From NCBI GenBank assembly GCA_016716065.1, contig JADJXA010000016.1, forward strand, positions 1 to 64,000: 64,000 nucleotides of DNA. Reading direction: 5' to 3'. The DNA is from Candidatus Leptovillus gracilis. Its GTDB lineage: Bacteria > Chloroflexota > Anaerolineae > Promineifilales > Promineifilaceae. The stretch's first letter is position 1. Every line of letters starts with the position of its first letter. The position numbers and the translations under genes are program-made. Below are positions 8,815 to 16,785 of this stretch, piece after piece. Under the pieces are notes generated by a model, which was not told where the DNA came from, did not search any database, and was given only the letters and a program-made list of their open reading frames with translations.

Positions 8815-11514
8815 TTAACCCAGCGCTGCCTGCACCAACCCAGGCACAACGGCTAACGCTTCACCAATTTTGCTGGCGTCATGGCCGCCAGCCTGGGCCA
8901 GATTCGGCCGGCCGCCGCCACCGCCGCCGACCACTTTGGCCACTTCACGCACGATGTCGCCCGCCTTCAAACCCCGTTTGATCAAGTCGTCGGTAACGGT
9001 GGCGACAAAGATGGGTTTGTCGTTTTGCACGGCGGCAAAAACGGCCGTACCCGTCTTCACCTTATCCCGAAACCAATCAGCCATCTCCCGCAGCAAATCC
9101 ACGTCGGCCACGTCTACCTGCGCAGTCAGCAAATTGCTGCCGGCCACCGTCTGCATCTGGCCGAGCAGTTCGCCAAACTGATAGCGGGCCAGTTTGCGCT
9201 GGGCCTGCTCCGTTGTCTTTTGCAGGTTTTTATAATCAGCCAGCAGCGACTCCAGGCGGCTTTCCAGTTCGCCGACAGGCGCATTTAGCAGGTGGGTCAC
9301 GCGGTCCAACACGGCCAATCGTTCAGCAACAATCGCCTGCGCGCCGCGCCCCGTCACCGCCTCCACGCGCCGCACGCCGGCGGCCACCGCCCCCTCACTG
9401 ACAAAACGAAACAGGCCAATATCATTGGTCTCAGAAACGTGCAGACCGCCGCACAACTCCATGCTGTACGGCTGCGCCTCGTCGCCCAGGGTGATGGTGC
9501 GCACTATGTCGCCATATTTTTCGCCAAACAGGGCCATCGCCCCCTGACCAATCGCTTCTTGCTGCCCCATGTAACGCACTCTCACCGGGTAGTTGGCTAA
9601 AACAGCCCGGTTGATGTCGGCCTCGATTTGCGCCAGGGTCTGGTCATCCACCGCCTTATCGTGCAAAAAGTCGAAGCGCAGCCGGTCCGGGGCGACGAGT
9701 GAGCCTTGCTGGGTGACGTGGCTGCCCAGGTGGGCGCGCAGCTCGCGGTGGAGGATGTGGGTGGCGGTGTGGTTGCGGCGAATGTCGGCGCGACGGCCGT
9801 CATCCACCACCAGCCGCGCTTCCTGCCCCAGGCCAATCTCACCCTTCACTACCTGTCCCACGTGAACCAACAGGCCGGAGACGGGCTTGATTACACTGTC
9901 TACACGAAATTCAGCGCCCGTTTCGGGAATGGTAATCGTGCCGGTGTCGCTGACCTCGCCGCCAGATTCGACATAAAAGGGGGTAACGGCCGTGACAATC
10001 TCCGCTGTGTCGCCCTGGACGATTTGCCGCACAATTTCGCCGTCGCGGATCAGGCCAAGCACATCGGAACGCATAACTGGGCTGCTGTAGGGGTCATGCT
10101 CCACACCGCCATCCAGCAAACCCGCTTCCTGCAAATCGGCCAGCAGGTCGCCGTAGACGCCGGTTCCGCGCTCATAAGCCTTAAACGCGCCGGAACCGCT
10201 GGCCCGCGCATGGGCGGCGCGGGCTTCGTTGTACCCCTTTTCATCAACGGCAATGTCCCGTTCCTTGATCAGGTCACGGGTAATCTCCAGCGGCAGGCCA
10301 TAGGTAGCGTATAAATTAAAAGCCGTCTGTCCGTCAATCTCTTTCTCGCCCTTTTGGTGCATGTCGGCCAAAATGTCCAAGAGATGGCTCAGGGCGGCGT
10401 CTAGGGTGCGGGCAAAGCGGCGCTCTTCCTGGGTGAGGGTGTGGCGGATGTGGTCGGCGCGCTGGCGCAGTTCGGGGTAGGCGCTGCCCATCTGATCAAT
10501 GAAGACCTGGGCCACATCGGCCAGGAAGGGCTGCTGGAAACCAATCTGGCGGCCAAAGCGGGCGGCGCGGCGGATGATCATGCGCAGGACGTAGCCAGCG
10601 CCGGCCGGACCAGGCCGCACCCCATCGGCAATCAGGAAAGTGGCCGCACGGCCGTGATCGGCAATCACCCGGTAGCCGACGTATTTTTCCTGGCGTTGTT
10701 CGTCTGTATCACCCAGCAGCGCCTGCACTTTGTCCATTGCGTTGACAAACAGGTCGTTGTCGTAGTTGGCCTGAGTCCCCTGGATGACGCTGGTGATGCG
10801 TTCTAACCCCATGCCGGTGTCTACGCCCGGTTTGGGCAGCGGCGTCCGCGTGCCATCTTCCGCCTGGTCATACTGCATGAAGACCAGGTTCCACACTTCC
10901 AACCAACGGCCGCAGTCGTTGTCCAGCAGCACGGAGCAGTTGGGCTGGCCGCAGGTGCAGGCTTCTGGTCCCCAATCGTAATGGAGTTCGCTGGTAGGGC
11001 CGCAGGGACCCACGTCGCCCATCATCCAGAAGTTGGTTTTGTCGCCCATGCGCAGGATGTGGTCGGCGGGCACGCCTATCTCCCTGGCCCAGATGTCGTA
11101 AGCCTGGTCGTCGCTGGTGTGGACGGTGAAATAGAGCTTGTCGGCCGGAATCTGGCACACTTTGGTCATGAAGTCGTAGGCATAGCGGATGGCCCCCTCT
11201 TTGAAATAATCGCCAAACGAGAAGTTGCCGAGCATTTCAAAAAAGGTGTGGTGGCGCGGCGACGGGCCGACGTTTTCCAGGTCGTTGTGCTTGCCTTGCA
11301 CGCGCATACATTTTTGCGAGGTGGTGGCGCGGTTGTACGGCCGTTTCTCCTTGCCCAAAAACAGGTCCACAAACTGGTTCATCCCGGCGTTGGTGAACAA
11401 CAGCGTGGGATTATCGCGCTGTGGCAGCGGCGCGCTGGCGACAATTTCATGGTTAAATTCGTTGAAAAACTCTAAAAATGCCTGTCGAATTTCGTTGCTG
11501 GTTGTTGGTTTCAT
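8815..11514 (-). CDS. alaS: Alanine--tRNA ligase
   Basis: An 899-residue class II aminoacyl-tRNA synthetase that charges tRNA-Ala. The N-terminus reads IRQAFLEFFNEFNHEIVASA, with FTNAGMNQF and RATTSQKCMRVQGKHNDLEN, the catalytic-core signatures. The editing domain has HTATHILH near residue 581 and CGGLHVSETNDIG near 686 (zinc/editing site), and a Gly-rich C-Ala domain (GGGGGGRP) ends the protein. Full family length. The start at 11514 is preceded by a GAGGAAAAG ribosome site; the open frame upstream to 11688 crosses a terminator and is not coding. Expression is probably governed by an attenuator in a 245-nt leader (see entries at 11604-11795). Confidence 0.97.
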   Translation of the reverse strand: MKPTTSNEIRQAFLEFFNEFNHEIVASAPLPQRDNPTLLFTNAGMNQFVDLFLGKEKRPYNRATTSQKCMRVQGKHNDLENVGPSPRHHTFFEMLGNFSFGDYFKEGAIRYAYDFMTKVCQIPADKLYFTVHTSDDQAYDIWAREIGVPADHILRMGDKTNFWMMGDVGPCGPTSELHYDWGPEACTCGQPNCSVLLDNDCGRWLEVWNLVFMQYDQAEDGTRTPLPKPGVDTGMGLERITSVIQGTQANYDNDLFVNAMDKVQALLGDTDEQRQEKYVGYRVIADHGRAATFLIADGVRPGPAGAGYVLRMIIRRAARFGRQIGFQQPFLADVAQVFIDQMGSAYPELRQRADHIRHTLTQEERRFARTLDAALSHLLDILADMHQKGEKEIDGQTAFNLYATYGLPLEITRDLIKERDIAVDEKGYNEARAAHARASGSGAFKAYERGTGVYGDLLADLQEAGLLDGGVEHDPYSSPVMRSDVLGLIRDGEIVRQIVQGDTAEIVTAVTPFYVESGGEVSDTGTITIPETGAEFRVDSVIKPVSGLLVHVGQVVKGEIGLGQEARLVVDDGRRADIRRNHTATHILHRELRAHLGSHVTQQGSLVAPDRLRFDFLHDKAVDDQTLAQIEADINRAVLANYPVRVRYMGQQEAIGQGAMALFGEKYGDIVRTITLGDEAQPYSMELCGGLHVSETNDIGLFRFVSEGAVAAGVRRVEAVTGRGAQAIVAERLAVLDRVTHLLNAPVGELESRLESLLADYKNLQKTTEQAQRKLARYQFGELLGQMQTVAGSNLLTAQVDVADVDLLREMADWFRDKVKTGTAVFAAVQNDKPIFVATVTDDLIKRGLKAGDIVREVAKVVGGGGGGRPNLAQAGGHDASKIGEALAVVPGLVQAALG

Positions 11515-11603
11515 CTTTTCCTCACTAGAGATTACAGACGGGAGAGCGGAGATTGTGATAAGATCAATCTCGTTTCTCGCAGTGGTAAAATTGTACCTTG
11601 ACA

Positions 11604-11640
11604 ATAAAAAACCGCCAGACTGATTACTCGGTCTGGCGGT
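11604..11640 (-). terminator. Attenuator terminator in the alaS leader
   Basis: On the minus strand, ACCGCCAGAC and GTCTGGCGGT form a perfect 10-bp stem with a 10-nt loop, followed directly by TTTTTTATT. It lies about 90 nt upstream of the alaS start and downstream of the promoter, so unless blocked it would end transcription before alaS. Confidence 0.88.
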
Positions 11641-11706
11641 CGTTGGGCCTGTTGGGTGAAACGGGGCGGAAATCAGGCAGCGCAACAATCCAGACCGTAG
11701 GTCTGG
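11612..11706 (-). promoter_or_regulatory. Antiterminator/terminator switch of the alaS attenuator
   Basis: Four segments in transcript order: 1 = CCAGACC (just after the Ala codons), 2 = CGGTCTGG, 3 = CCAGACCG, 4 = GTCTGGCGG. Segments 1 and 2 pair over 7 bp with a TAC loop (11690-11706). Segments 3 and 4 form the terminator. Segments 2 and 3 can instead pair over 8 bp, excluding the terminator. A ribosome paused on the Ala run would cover segment 1 and favour the 2-3 pairing. This is the logic of trp/his-type attenuators. Confidence 0.75.
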
Positions 11707-11759
11707 CCGGCAGCAGCAGCGGCGCTGACAGATGTTGGGTGCAGATTCGGGCGTTTCAT
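11673..11759 (-). CDS. alaS leader peptide with five consecutive Ala codons
   Basis: A 28-codon frame starting MKRPNLHPTSVS, then Ala-Ala-Ala-Ala-Ala (GCC GCT GCT GCT GCC), then GQTYGLDCC and Ala-Ala before TGA. Seven of 28 residues are Ala, five of them in a row. The ATG falls 7-8 nt downstream of the -10 box, so the message is probably leaderless. The frame ends before the terminator hairpin. Inference: its translation senses charged tRNA-Ala, controlling read-through into alaS. No function beyond being translated is expected. Confidence 0.75.
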   Translation of the reverse strand: MKRPNLHPTSVSAAAAAGQTYGLDCCAA

Positions 11760-11766
11760 GGCTGGC

Positions 11767-11795
11767 ATAGTAACAAAGTCAGTCTGCTTTGTCAA
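11767..11795 (-). promoter_or_regulatory. alaS promoter
   Basis: Minus-strand TTGACA (11790-11795) and TACTAT (11767-11772) are separated by exactly 17 bp, a near-consensus housekeeping sigma promoter. Predicted start of transcription is at about 11760, at the ATG of the leader peptide. Confidence 0.85.
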
Positions 11796-11816
11796 TGAAC
11801 AGCAATTCTCAATTTG

Positions 11817-11997
11817 GGCATGGTTCATTTAAAGCTAATGGTGCTTTACAAATTTAACAAGAAGAGGTGTCATGCTGAGGTCCCCTGAAGCATCCCCTCC
11901 TCTGGCGGGAGCGGGATGCTTCGCTCCGAAGACTCCGCTCAGCATGACAATGCCGCGTAAATTTGTAAAGATGATATTTTGCTCGATGAACCATGCC
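11817..11997 (+). mobile_element. MITE, 181 bp
   Basis: Bounded by GGCATGGTTCAT and its inverse ATGAACCATGCC. The interior has a long imperfect palindrome based on GTCATGCTGAG and CTCAGCATGAC. AATTTG is found on both sides as part of a probable 8-bp target duplication (TCAATTTG / CTAATTTG). No coding capacity. It lies just 22 bp upstream of the alaS -35 box. Confidence 0.88.
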
Positions 11998-12285
11998 CTA
12001 ATTTGCAATCCAGCCGTAGGGGCGGGACAACATTCTTGCCAATCACCAATGCCTGGCCCCTCTTTGGGTCCCATTGGGCGAGACAGCGCGGGAAAATGGC
12101 GTTCGCTGCGGCTGCTACCCGTCCGCGCCGTCCCACCCCTACTCGCACACCCGGGTAAATTGAAAACCGCTGGTCAATAAACTGCGAGCATCGGGCCGGA
12201 TCAGCATGAGTAAGCGCTTAATACATCGCTGATATTTATTAAAATCCAAGATTGGGCGCGTATTGTAGGCGGAAAATGTCATTTG
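11998..12285. other. Intergenic region between MITE and msrB
   Basis: No gene is supported. It contains a 16-mer GGGCGAGACAGCGCGG that recurs exactly at 62498. An AT-rich stretch before msrB (12220-12250) may hold its promoter, but no clear boxes are visible. Confidence 0.4.
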
Positions 12286-12297
12286 GAGGTAAACAAA

Positions 12298-12693
12298 ATG
12301 GAAAAGATTCAGAAGACAGATCAGGAGTGGCGGGCGCAGTTAACGCCAGAACAGTACCGTATTGTCCGGCAAAAGGGGACAGAGCGGGCGTTTACCGGGG
12401 CCTATTATCACAACAAGGAAGAAGGGGTTTATAAGTGCGTTGGCTGTGGCGCGGAACTGTTTAGCTCGGAGCATAAATATGATTCTGGTTCTGGCTGGCC
12501 CAGCTTCTGGCAGCCGCTGGATGAAGAATTGGTGGGCGAAGAGAAGGACCGCAGTCATTTTATGGTGCGGACGGAAGTGGTATGCCACCGCTGTGGCGCG
12601 CATTTGGGCCACGTTTTTGAGGATGGTCCGCAGCCGACCGGTCTGCGTTACTGCATTAATTCGGCGTCGCTGGATTTTGCCAAGAAGGAGTAG
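12298..12693 (+). CDS. msrB: Peptide-methionine (R)-S-oxide reductase
   Basis: A 131-residue MsrB that reduces methionine-R-sulfoxide in proteins using thioredoxin. Zinc-binding CxxC pairs are C47/C50 and C96/C99. The catalytic Cys is C119 in the signature RYCINSASL, and SGSGWPSFW is the substrate-pocket motif. Full length for a stand-alone MsrB. TTGGAGGTAAACAAA gives a strong ribosome site 8 nt before ATG 12298, so the upstream TTG at 12283 is rejected. The gene is alone on this strand; the neighbour is convergent. Confidence 0.95.
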   Translation: MEKIQKTDQEWRAQLTPEQYRIVRQKGTERAFTGAYYHNKEEGVYKCVGCGAELFSSEHKYDSGSGWPSFWQPLDEELVGEEKDRSHFMVRTEVVCHRCGAHLGHVFEDGPQPTGLRYCINSASLDFAKKE

Positions 12694-12731
12694 GGCATGG
12701 AGCGCGGGCGAGAAGCCCGCGCTCCAACGTG

Positions 12732-13910
12732 TTATAACCCGGCCAGGAAAACGGCCGTCTCCGCCGCAATCTTGTCCCAGGTAAACAGGCTGGCTGCCTG
12801 GGCTGCACCCTGACCCAACGTGGCGCGCAAGGCCGGGTTGGCAGCCAGGATACGCACGGCCGCTGCCAGACCGGCCACATCGTCCGGCGAGACCAACCAC
12901 ACGTTGGCCCCATGAACCAGCTCCGGCGTGAAGATGGGGGGCGTGGTGGTGAGTAACGGCCGTCCATGGGCCAACACGGCCATCAACGTCCCCCGCCGCA
13001 GCGACACACCATCCCGATAAGGCATCACCAGCAAATCGGCGGCGTGCAGAAAAGTGGACACCCGCTGGTCGGGCACAAAACCGGTCCAATGGACGCGCCT
13101 GTCCAGGCCCAATTCGCCAATCAACGCTTTGAGCTGCTCCAGAAAAGATTGGTTGTTGGTCGGGTCGCTGCTGCCGGTTTGCCCGCCGATGAATACCAGG
13201 TGGGCGTGTTGGTCCAGGGTGGCCAGGGCGTATAGCAGCGTGTCGGCCCCTTTGCTCTCGTTCAGAAAGCCAAAATAACCCAACAAAAAATCGCCGCCGC
13301 CTAGACCCAACAAGCTGCGGGCTTCTTCGATTTCGCTAGGATGGGGGGTGTAGGTGGTGATGTTACTGCCGATGGGGATTTGCCGCACGGGGGTGCGCGT
13401 GACGGCCGTCAGCGCGTCGTAATCGGCCTGGTTGGTGACGATGGCGCCGTGGGCCTGTTTTGCCATTGTCGTAACGGCCGTTTGCCGCAGCCGCCCCGCT
13501 TTGGGGAACAGGTAAGGGACACGCAAATCGTGGAAGGTAACGGCCGTTTTGGTCAGCCCTTTCAGCCGCCAGGGGAGCAGGCTGATGGCCGGACTGCGCA
13601 TGTCGTAGGCGGCCGCCTGATACTGCACGTTCACCACGTCCAGGTCGTAGCGCAAGGCCACATCAGCTATTTGGGCTATGGCCGTCCAGCGCCATTTTTT
13701 TACGTTGGGATGCAGTTGGGCGAAACCCAGGTCCACCGGCTCCAGCAAATCTTGCCAACGGCGGTGGGCGGCAAACGGCCGTGCCCGCCGGTCGGTGATG
13801 ATATGCACCGTATGGCCCAATTCAGCCAACGCCTGCGCCAGCGCCTGGGTGAAGGCCCCCACGCCCCCCTCCATTGGCGGATACTCGCCCGTGACCAGAC
13901 CGATTTTCAT
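12732..13910 (-). CDS. GT4-family glycosyltransferase
   Basis: A 392-residue GT-B glycosyltransferase. The N-terminal Rossmann half opens MKIGLVTGEYPPMEGGVGAF with the Gly-rich acceptor loop of family GT4. The C-terminal half has GYFGFLNESKGADTLL, VHWTGFVPDQRVSTFLHAADLLVMPYRDGVSLRRG, where the usual EXXXXXE donor site is replaced by D-x-V-S-L-R-R-G. Probably cytoplasmic, acting on lipid-linked or surface glycans; donor and acceptor unknown. Convergent with msrB. The GT2 gene nearby on the same strand suggests shared use in envelope polysaccharide synthesis. Confidence 0.85.
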   Translation of the reverse strand: MKIGLVTGEYPPMEGGVGAFTQALAQALAELGHTVHIITDRRARPFAAHRRWQDLLEPVDLGFAQLHPNVKKWRWTAIAQIADVALRYDLDVVNVQYQAAAYDMRSPAISLLPWRLKGLTKTAVTFHDLRVPYLFPKAGRLRQTAVTTMAKQAHGAIVTNQADYDALTAVTRTPVRQIPIGSNITTYTPHPSEIEEARSLLGLGGGDFLLGYFGFLNESKGADTLLYALATLDQHAHLVFIGGQTGSSDPTNNQSFLEQLKALIGELGLDRRVHWTGFVPDQRVSTFLHAADLLVMPYRDGVSLRRGTLMAVLAHGRPLLTTTPPIFTPELVHGANVWLVSPDDVAGLAAAVRILAANPALRATLGQGAAQAASLFTWDKIAAETAVFLAGL

Positions 13911-13973
13911 GATCAGGTGGTTGGTTGAGCAGTTGATTCGTTTGTTGTGTCAACCATCCAACCCACTTCCCCA

Positions 13974-14330
13974 TCAGGCAATGTATGAATCATATGCGCC
14001 GGGCACGGGGTGGCCGCGCCAACGCAGCAGAGACAGGGCATACGTGCGACGCAGCGTGACAAAATCCGCCTTCTGGTGGATCAGGTCTTGCTTTTGCGGT
14101 TCCGGCCAATGACCGTCGGCCACACGCATCAGGTCCATATCGCCCAGCCCGTTCAGGGCCAGCAGCTCGGCATGAAACGCCTCTGGCACTTTGCTCAGAG
14201 ACGGCGGCAGGCCAGCTTTGACAGTTTGCAGCAAAACATCTTCCAGCGACCAGGTAGACGCCTGGGCAATCTGCCGCAAATCGTCATAGATACTTTCGGG
14301 GATTTCAACAGTGACTTTTTTTGACTTCAT
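13974..14330 (-). CDS. Small CopG-like (ribbon-helix-helix) hypothetical protein
   Basis: A 118-residue protein starting MKSKKVTVEIPESIYDDLRQ, a ribbon-helix-helix-like beginning (short basic strand, then helix). The remainder is helical and has no recognised domain. ATG 14330 is preferred because the ribbon begins there; the longer open frame upstream overlaps the GT2 gene. Proteins of this kind often pair with PIN or other toxins, but no partner is present. Function unknown. Confidence 0.6.
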   Translation of the reverse strand: MKSKKVTVEIPESIYDDLRQIAQASTWSLEDVLLQTVKAGLPPSLSKVPEAFHAELLALNGLGDMDLMRVADGHWPEPQKQDLIHQKADFVTLRRTYALSLLRWRGHPVPGAYDSYIA

Positions 14331-14358
14331 CCGACACCTCATCTCTTCTTTTGCCAGG

Positions 14359-14383
14359 CTCTGCGGTTTTGGAGACCGCAGAG
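14359..14383. other. 9-bp hairpin between two minus-strand genes
   Basis: CTCTGCGGT and ACCGCAGAG are separated by 7 nt. It lies after the GT2 stop and before the small ribbon-helix-helix gene. There is no T-run on either side, so it may be a processing or weak termination signal. Confidence 0.4.
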
Positions 14384-14401
14384 GTTTCAATGATTCCTGA
14401 A

Positions 14402-15343
14402 TCAATAACCAGCCGGGCGCAAACCGGAGCGGAGAACGGCCCAATAGGCCCTAACACGCTGGCGGCGTAACGGCCGTTTATGGCCCAACAATCCCTTCAC
14501 CGCTTCCACGACAAGCTGCGCCAAATAATTTAACAATAAGAACGAGCGTAACAAACCGGCCGCCAGGCGGCTATGGTACTTTCGGAAATAGCGCAGTTTG
14601 GCCCGCTGAAAGTTGATGTGCCGGGCGACCACCGCCTGCTCGCTGCTTTTGCCTTCATAATGAATGATTTGCGCCGTTGGCAGATAAACCACCCGCCAAC
14701 CGGCGTCCTTAAAACGGCGGCACCAGTCTAGCTCTTCCGAATACATGAAATAGGCTTCATCCAGACCGCCGATGGCCTCTACGGCCGTGCGCGGGGCCAT
14801 CATGCACGCCCCTGTTACCCAATCCACGTCGGCCGTCTGGTCATCGGGCAGGTCGCGGACGTAGTAGCGCGCCAATAAACGCGGCGGAGCCAACGGCTGC
14901 AACCAGGTGCTTTCAAAAAAGGCGGTCGCCAGAGTTGGAAAACGCCGCCGCGACGACTGCACCGACCCATCGCCATTTAATAACTGCGCCCCAACAATGC
15001 CCACGTCGGGCTGGCCTTGCAGGTAAGTGAACAAAGTTGTCAGCGCATCATCCACAACGGCCGTATCAGGATTGAGAAGAAGTATATAACGGCCGTTCGC
15101 TTTGGCAATGCCCAAATTGTTGCCGCGTGGAAAACCGACGTTCTCGTCGCAGGCGATCAGCGTCACCCAGGGAAAATCGGCCGCCAGCATGGCCGCGCTG
15201 CCATCGGACGAGGCGCTGTCTACGACAATCACTTCCAGCGCCATGCCGCCGCGCCGGCTATCAATCGAATTCAGGCAGTCGCGCAGCAGCTCCCGCACAT
15301 TCCAATTGACAATGATGATGGACAAATCGGGCGGTTGGTTCAT
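14402..15343 (-). CDS. GT2-family glycosyltransferase (WbbL/rhamnosyltransferase-like)
   Basis: A 313-residue GT-A enzyme. It opens LSIIIVNWNVRELLRDCLNS, has VIVVDSASSDGSAAM and the metal-binding LLLNPDTAVV, and the acceptor-side GACMMAPRTAVEAIGGLDEAYFMYSEELDWCRRFKDAGW, typical of O-antigen and rhamnosyl GT2 enzymes. A hydrophobic stretch near residues 265-285 may associate with the membrane. Its ATG overlaps the tatD stop by 4 bases, so the two are translationally coupled and co-transcribed. Sugar specificity cannot be read. Confidence 0.88.
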   Translation of the reverse strand: MNQPPDLSIIIVNWNVRELLRDCLNSIDSRRGGMALEVIVVDSASSDGSAAMLAADFPWVTLIACDENVGFPRGNNLGIAKANGRYILLLNPDTAVVDDALTTLFTYLQGQPDVGIVGAQLLNGDGSVQSSRRRFPTLATAFFESTWLQPLAPPRLLARYYVRDLPDDQTADVDWVTGACMMAPRTAVEAIGGLDEAYFMYSEELDWCRRFKDAGWRVVYLPTAQIIHYEGKSSEQAVVARHINFQRAKLRYFRKYHSRLAAGLLRSFLLLNYLAQLVVEAVKGLLGHKRPLRRQRVRAYWAVLRSGLRPAGY

Positions 15344-16122
15344 GCGGGTGCAGGTAAGCGAAACAGGCGGCCGGCATTGGCGCTGGTCTGTTGGGCGATA
15401 ACGGCCGTGTCCACCCCCTTCACCTCGGCAATGCGCGCCGCCACCAAAGCCACGTAAGCCGATTCATTGCGCTTACCCCGGTAAGGTTCTGGCGCTAAAT
15501 AGGGCGCGTCGGTCTCGATGAGAATGCGCTCCAGCGGCGTTTGGCGCACAATCTCGCGCAGGTCGTCGGCCTTTTTAAACGTCACCGGGCCGGTAAAACC
15601 AAGATAAAAGCCCATGTCCAGCGCCGCCTGCGCCATCGCCCAATCGCCGGAAAAAGAGTGCAGCACGCCGGGATTTTCTCGTCCGGCCAACGGCGAAGCG
15701 GCCAGCAGACGCAGCACGTCGGCGCTGGCTTCGCGGTTGTGGATAATGACCGGCAGGTTCAACGCGGCGGCCAGGGCCAACTGCTGGGCGAAGGCTTCAT
15801 GCTGCACCGGTTTGGGCGCATCGTCCCAATGATAATCCAGCCCAATTTCCCCGATGGCTACCACTTTGGGCAGCGCGGCGGCGGCGCGAACCGTTTCCAG
15901 CCAAACGGCCGTCCACCCGGCGCTGGAATTGGGATGGATGCCAACGGCGGCAAACAGGCTGTGATGGGTTTGAGCCAGGTCGGTAACGGCCGTCACATTC
16001 TGCCAATCAATCGCCGGCACAATGATGGCTGCCACCCCCGCGGCCGCCGCCCGTTGTAATACGGCCGTGCGGTCGCCATCAAACTGGCGCATATCCAGGT
16101 GGCAGTGAGTATCAATCAGCAT
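15340..16122 (-). CDS. tatD: TatD-family metal-dependent hydrolase
   Basis: A 260-residue TIM-barrel enzyme. It starts MLIDTHCHLDMRQFD with the HxH metal site, then VAIGEIGLDYHWDD, VIIHNREA, LHSFSGDW, and RILIETDAPYLAPEPYRGKRN, the complete TatD/YcfH signature. TatD enzymes are 3'-5' nucleases with a role in DNA repair or quality control. ATG 16122 is chosen because the signature starts there; the longer open frame overlaps the thioesterase. It sits 2 bp after the thioesterase and overlaps the GT2 gene, so the three form an operon. Confidence 0.93.
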   Translation of the reverse strand: MLIDTHCHLDMRQFDGDRTAVLQRAAAAGVAAIIVPAIDWQNVTAVTDLAQTHHSLFAAVGIHPNSSAGWTAVWLETVRAAAALPKVVAIGEIGLDYHWDDAPKPVQHEAFAQQLALAAALNLPVIIHNREASADVLRLLAASPLAGRENPGVLHSFSGDWAMAQAALDMGFYLGFTGPVTFKKADDLREIVRQTPLERILIETDAPYLAPEPYRGKRNESAYVALVAARIAEVKGVDTAVIAQQTSANAGRLFRLPAPA

Positions 16123-16124
16123 AA

Positions 16125-16622
16125 TCAATCGGCCGAGCCTGCGCTGCTCTGGCGATAAACTGTCAAAAACTCGGCCGGAACTTGCACGGCCACCACTTCG
16201 CCGCGGGCGCATTCCACGCCATCGGCGCTGAGGGTTGAGGTGACGATCACTTTGCGCCCTTTCACCTCTTTCACCCGGCCGCGAACTTCTAAAACGGCGT
16301 CCAGCGGCGTCGGTTTCAGGTAATCCACATGCAGCGATGCGGTGAGGAAACGCAGCGCCGGTTCGGAATCCATCGCCCGCCCTTCGGCGCGATAAGCGGC
16401 GGCAGCGGCCGTGCCGGTACCGTGGCAGTCAATTAGCGAAGCAATTAGACCGCCATAGACAAACCCGGGAATCGCCATGTGATACGGCCGTGGCCGGTAC
16501 AGCGTCACCGACTCGTCCCCTTCCCAATAAGTCTTTATCTGCAACCCATCGGGATTCAACCGGCCGCACCCATAACAGTAGCTTAAATCATCCGGGTAAA
16601 AATCCTGAAACGCCTTTTCCAT
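16125..16622 (-). CDS. PaaI-like hotdog-fold thioesterase
   Basis: A 165-residue hotdog protein. SYCYGCGRLNPDGLQIKTYW at the start is the CxGCG..NPxGL motif of this PaaI subgroup. FVYGGLIASLIDCHGTG holds the active-site loop (usually HxxxxxDxxxG). Predicted to hydrolyse small acyl-CoA thioesters; substrate unknown. AGGAGGAGAAGG before ATG 16622 gives a strong ribosome site. First gene of the thioesterase-tatD-GT2 operon. Confidence 0.85.
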   Translation of the reverse strand: MEKAFQDFYPDDLSYCYGCGRLNPDGLQIKTYWEGDESVTLYRPRPYHMAIPGFVYGGLIASLIDCHGTGTAAAAAYRAEGRAMDSEPALRFLTASLHVDYLKPTPLDAVLEVRGRVKEVKGRKVIVTSTLSADGVECARGEVVAVQVPAEFLTVYRQSSAGSAD

Positions 16623-16692
16623 CCTTCTCCTCCTGAACAAAAGCTAGTACACCGATGCTTAAATCTTGATCGGATAAATCCCTCCCCTTAAT

Positions 16693-16757
16693 CCTCTCCC
16701 ACTGGGAGGGGAAACCCGCTCCCTCTCCCACTGGGAGAGGGCTGGGGAGAGGGAAAA
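16693..16757. repeat. CCCTCTCCCACTGGGAGAGGG hairpin repeats
   Basis: Two tandem hairpins, CCTCTCCC-act-GGGAGGGG and CCCTCTCCC-act-GGGAGAGGG (about 16693-16711 and 16721-16741), are followed by a third half-copy. They lie between the phosphohexomutase stop and the thioesterase start on the minus strand and may also terminate transcription. Confidence 0.65.
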
Positions 16758-16785
16758 ATATGCTAAAGACTTACGTCAAGTTGTA

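Noticed and set aside
11515..11688. N-terminal extension of alaS to 11688
   Set aside because: It would translate through the terminator hairpin and lacks homology to AlaS; the ribosome site lies at 11514.
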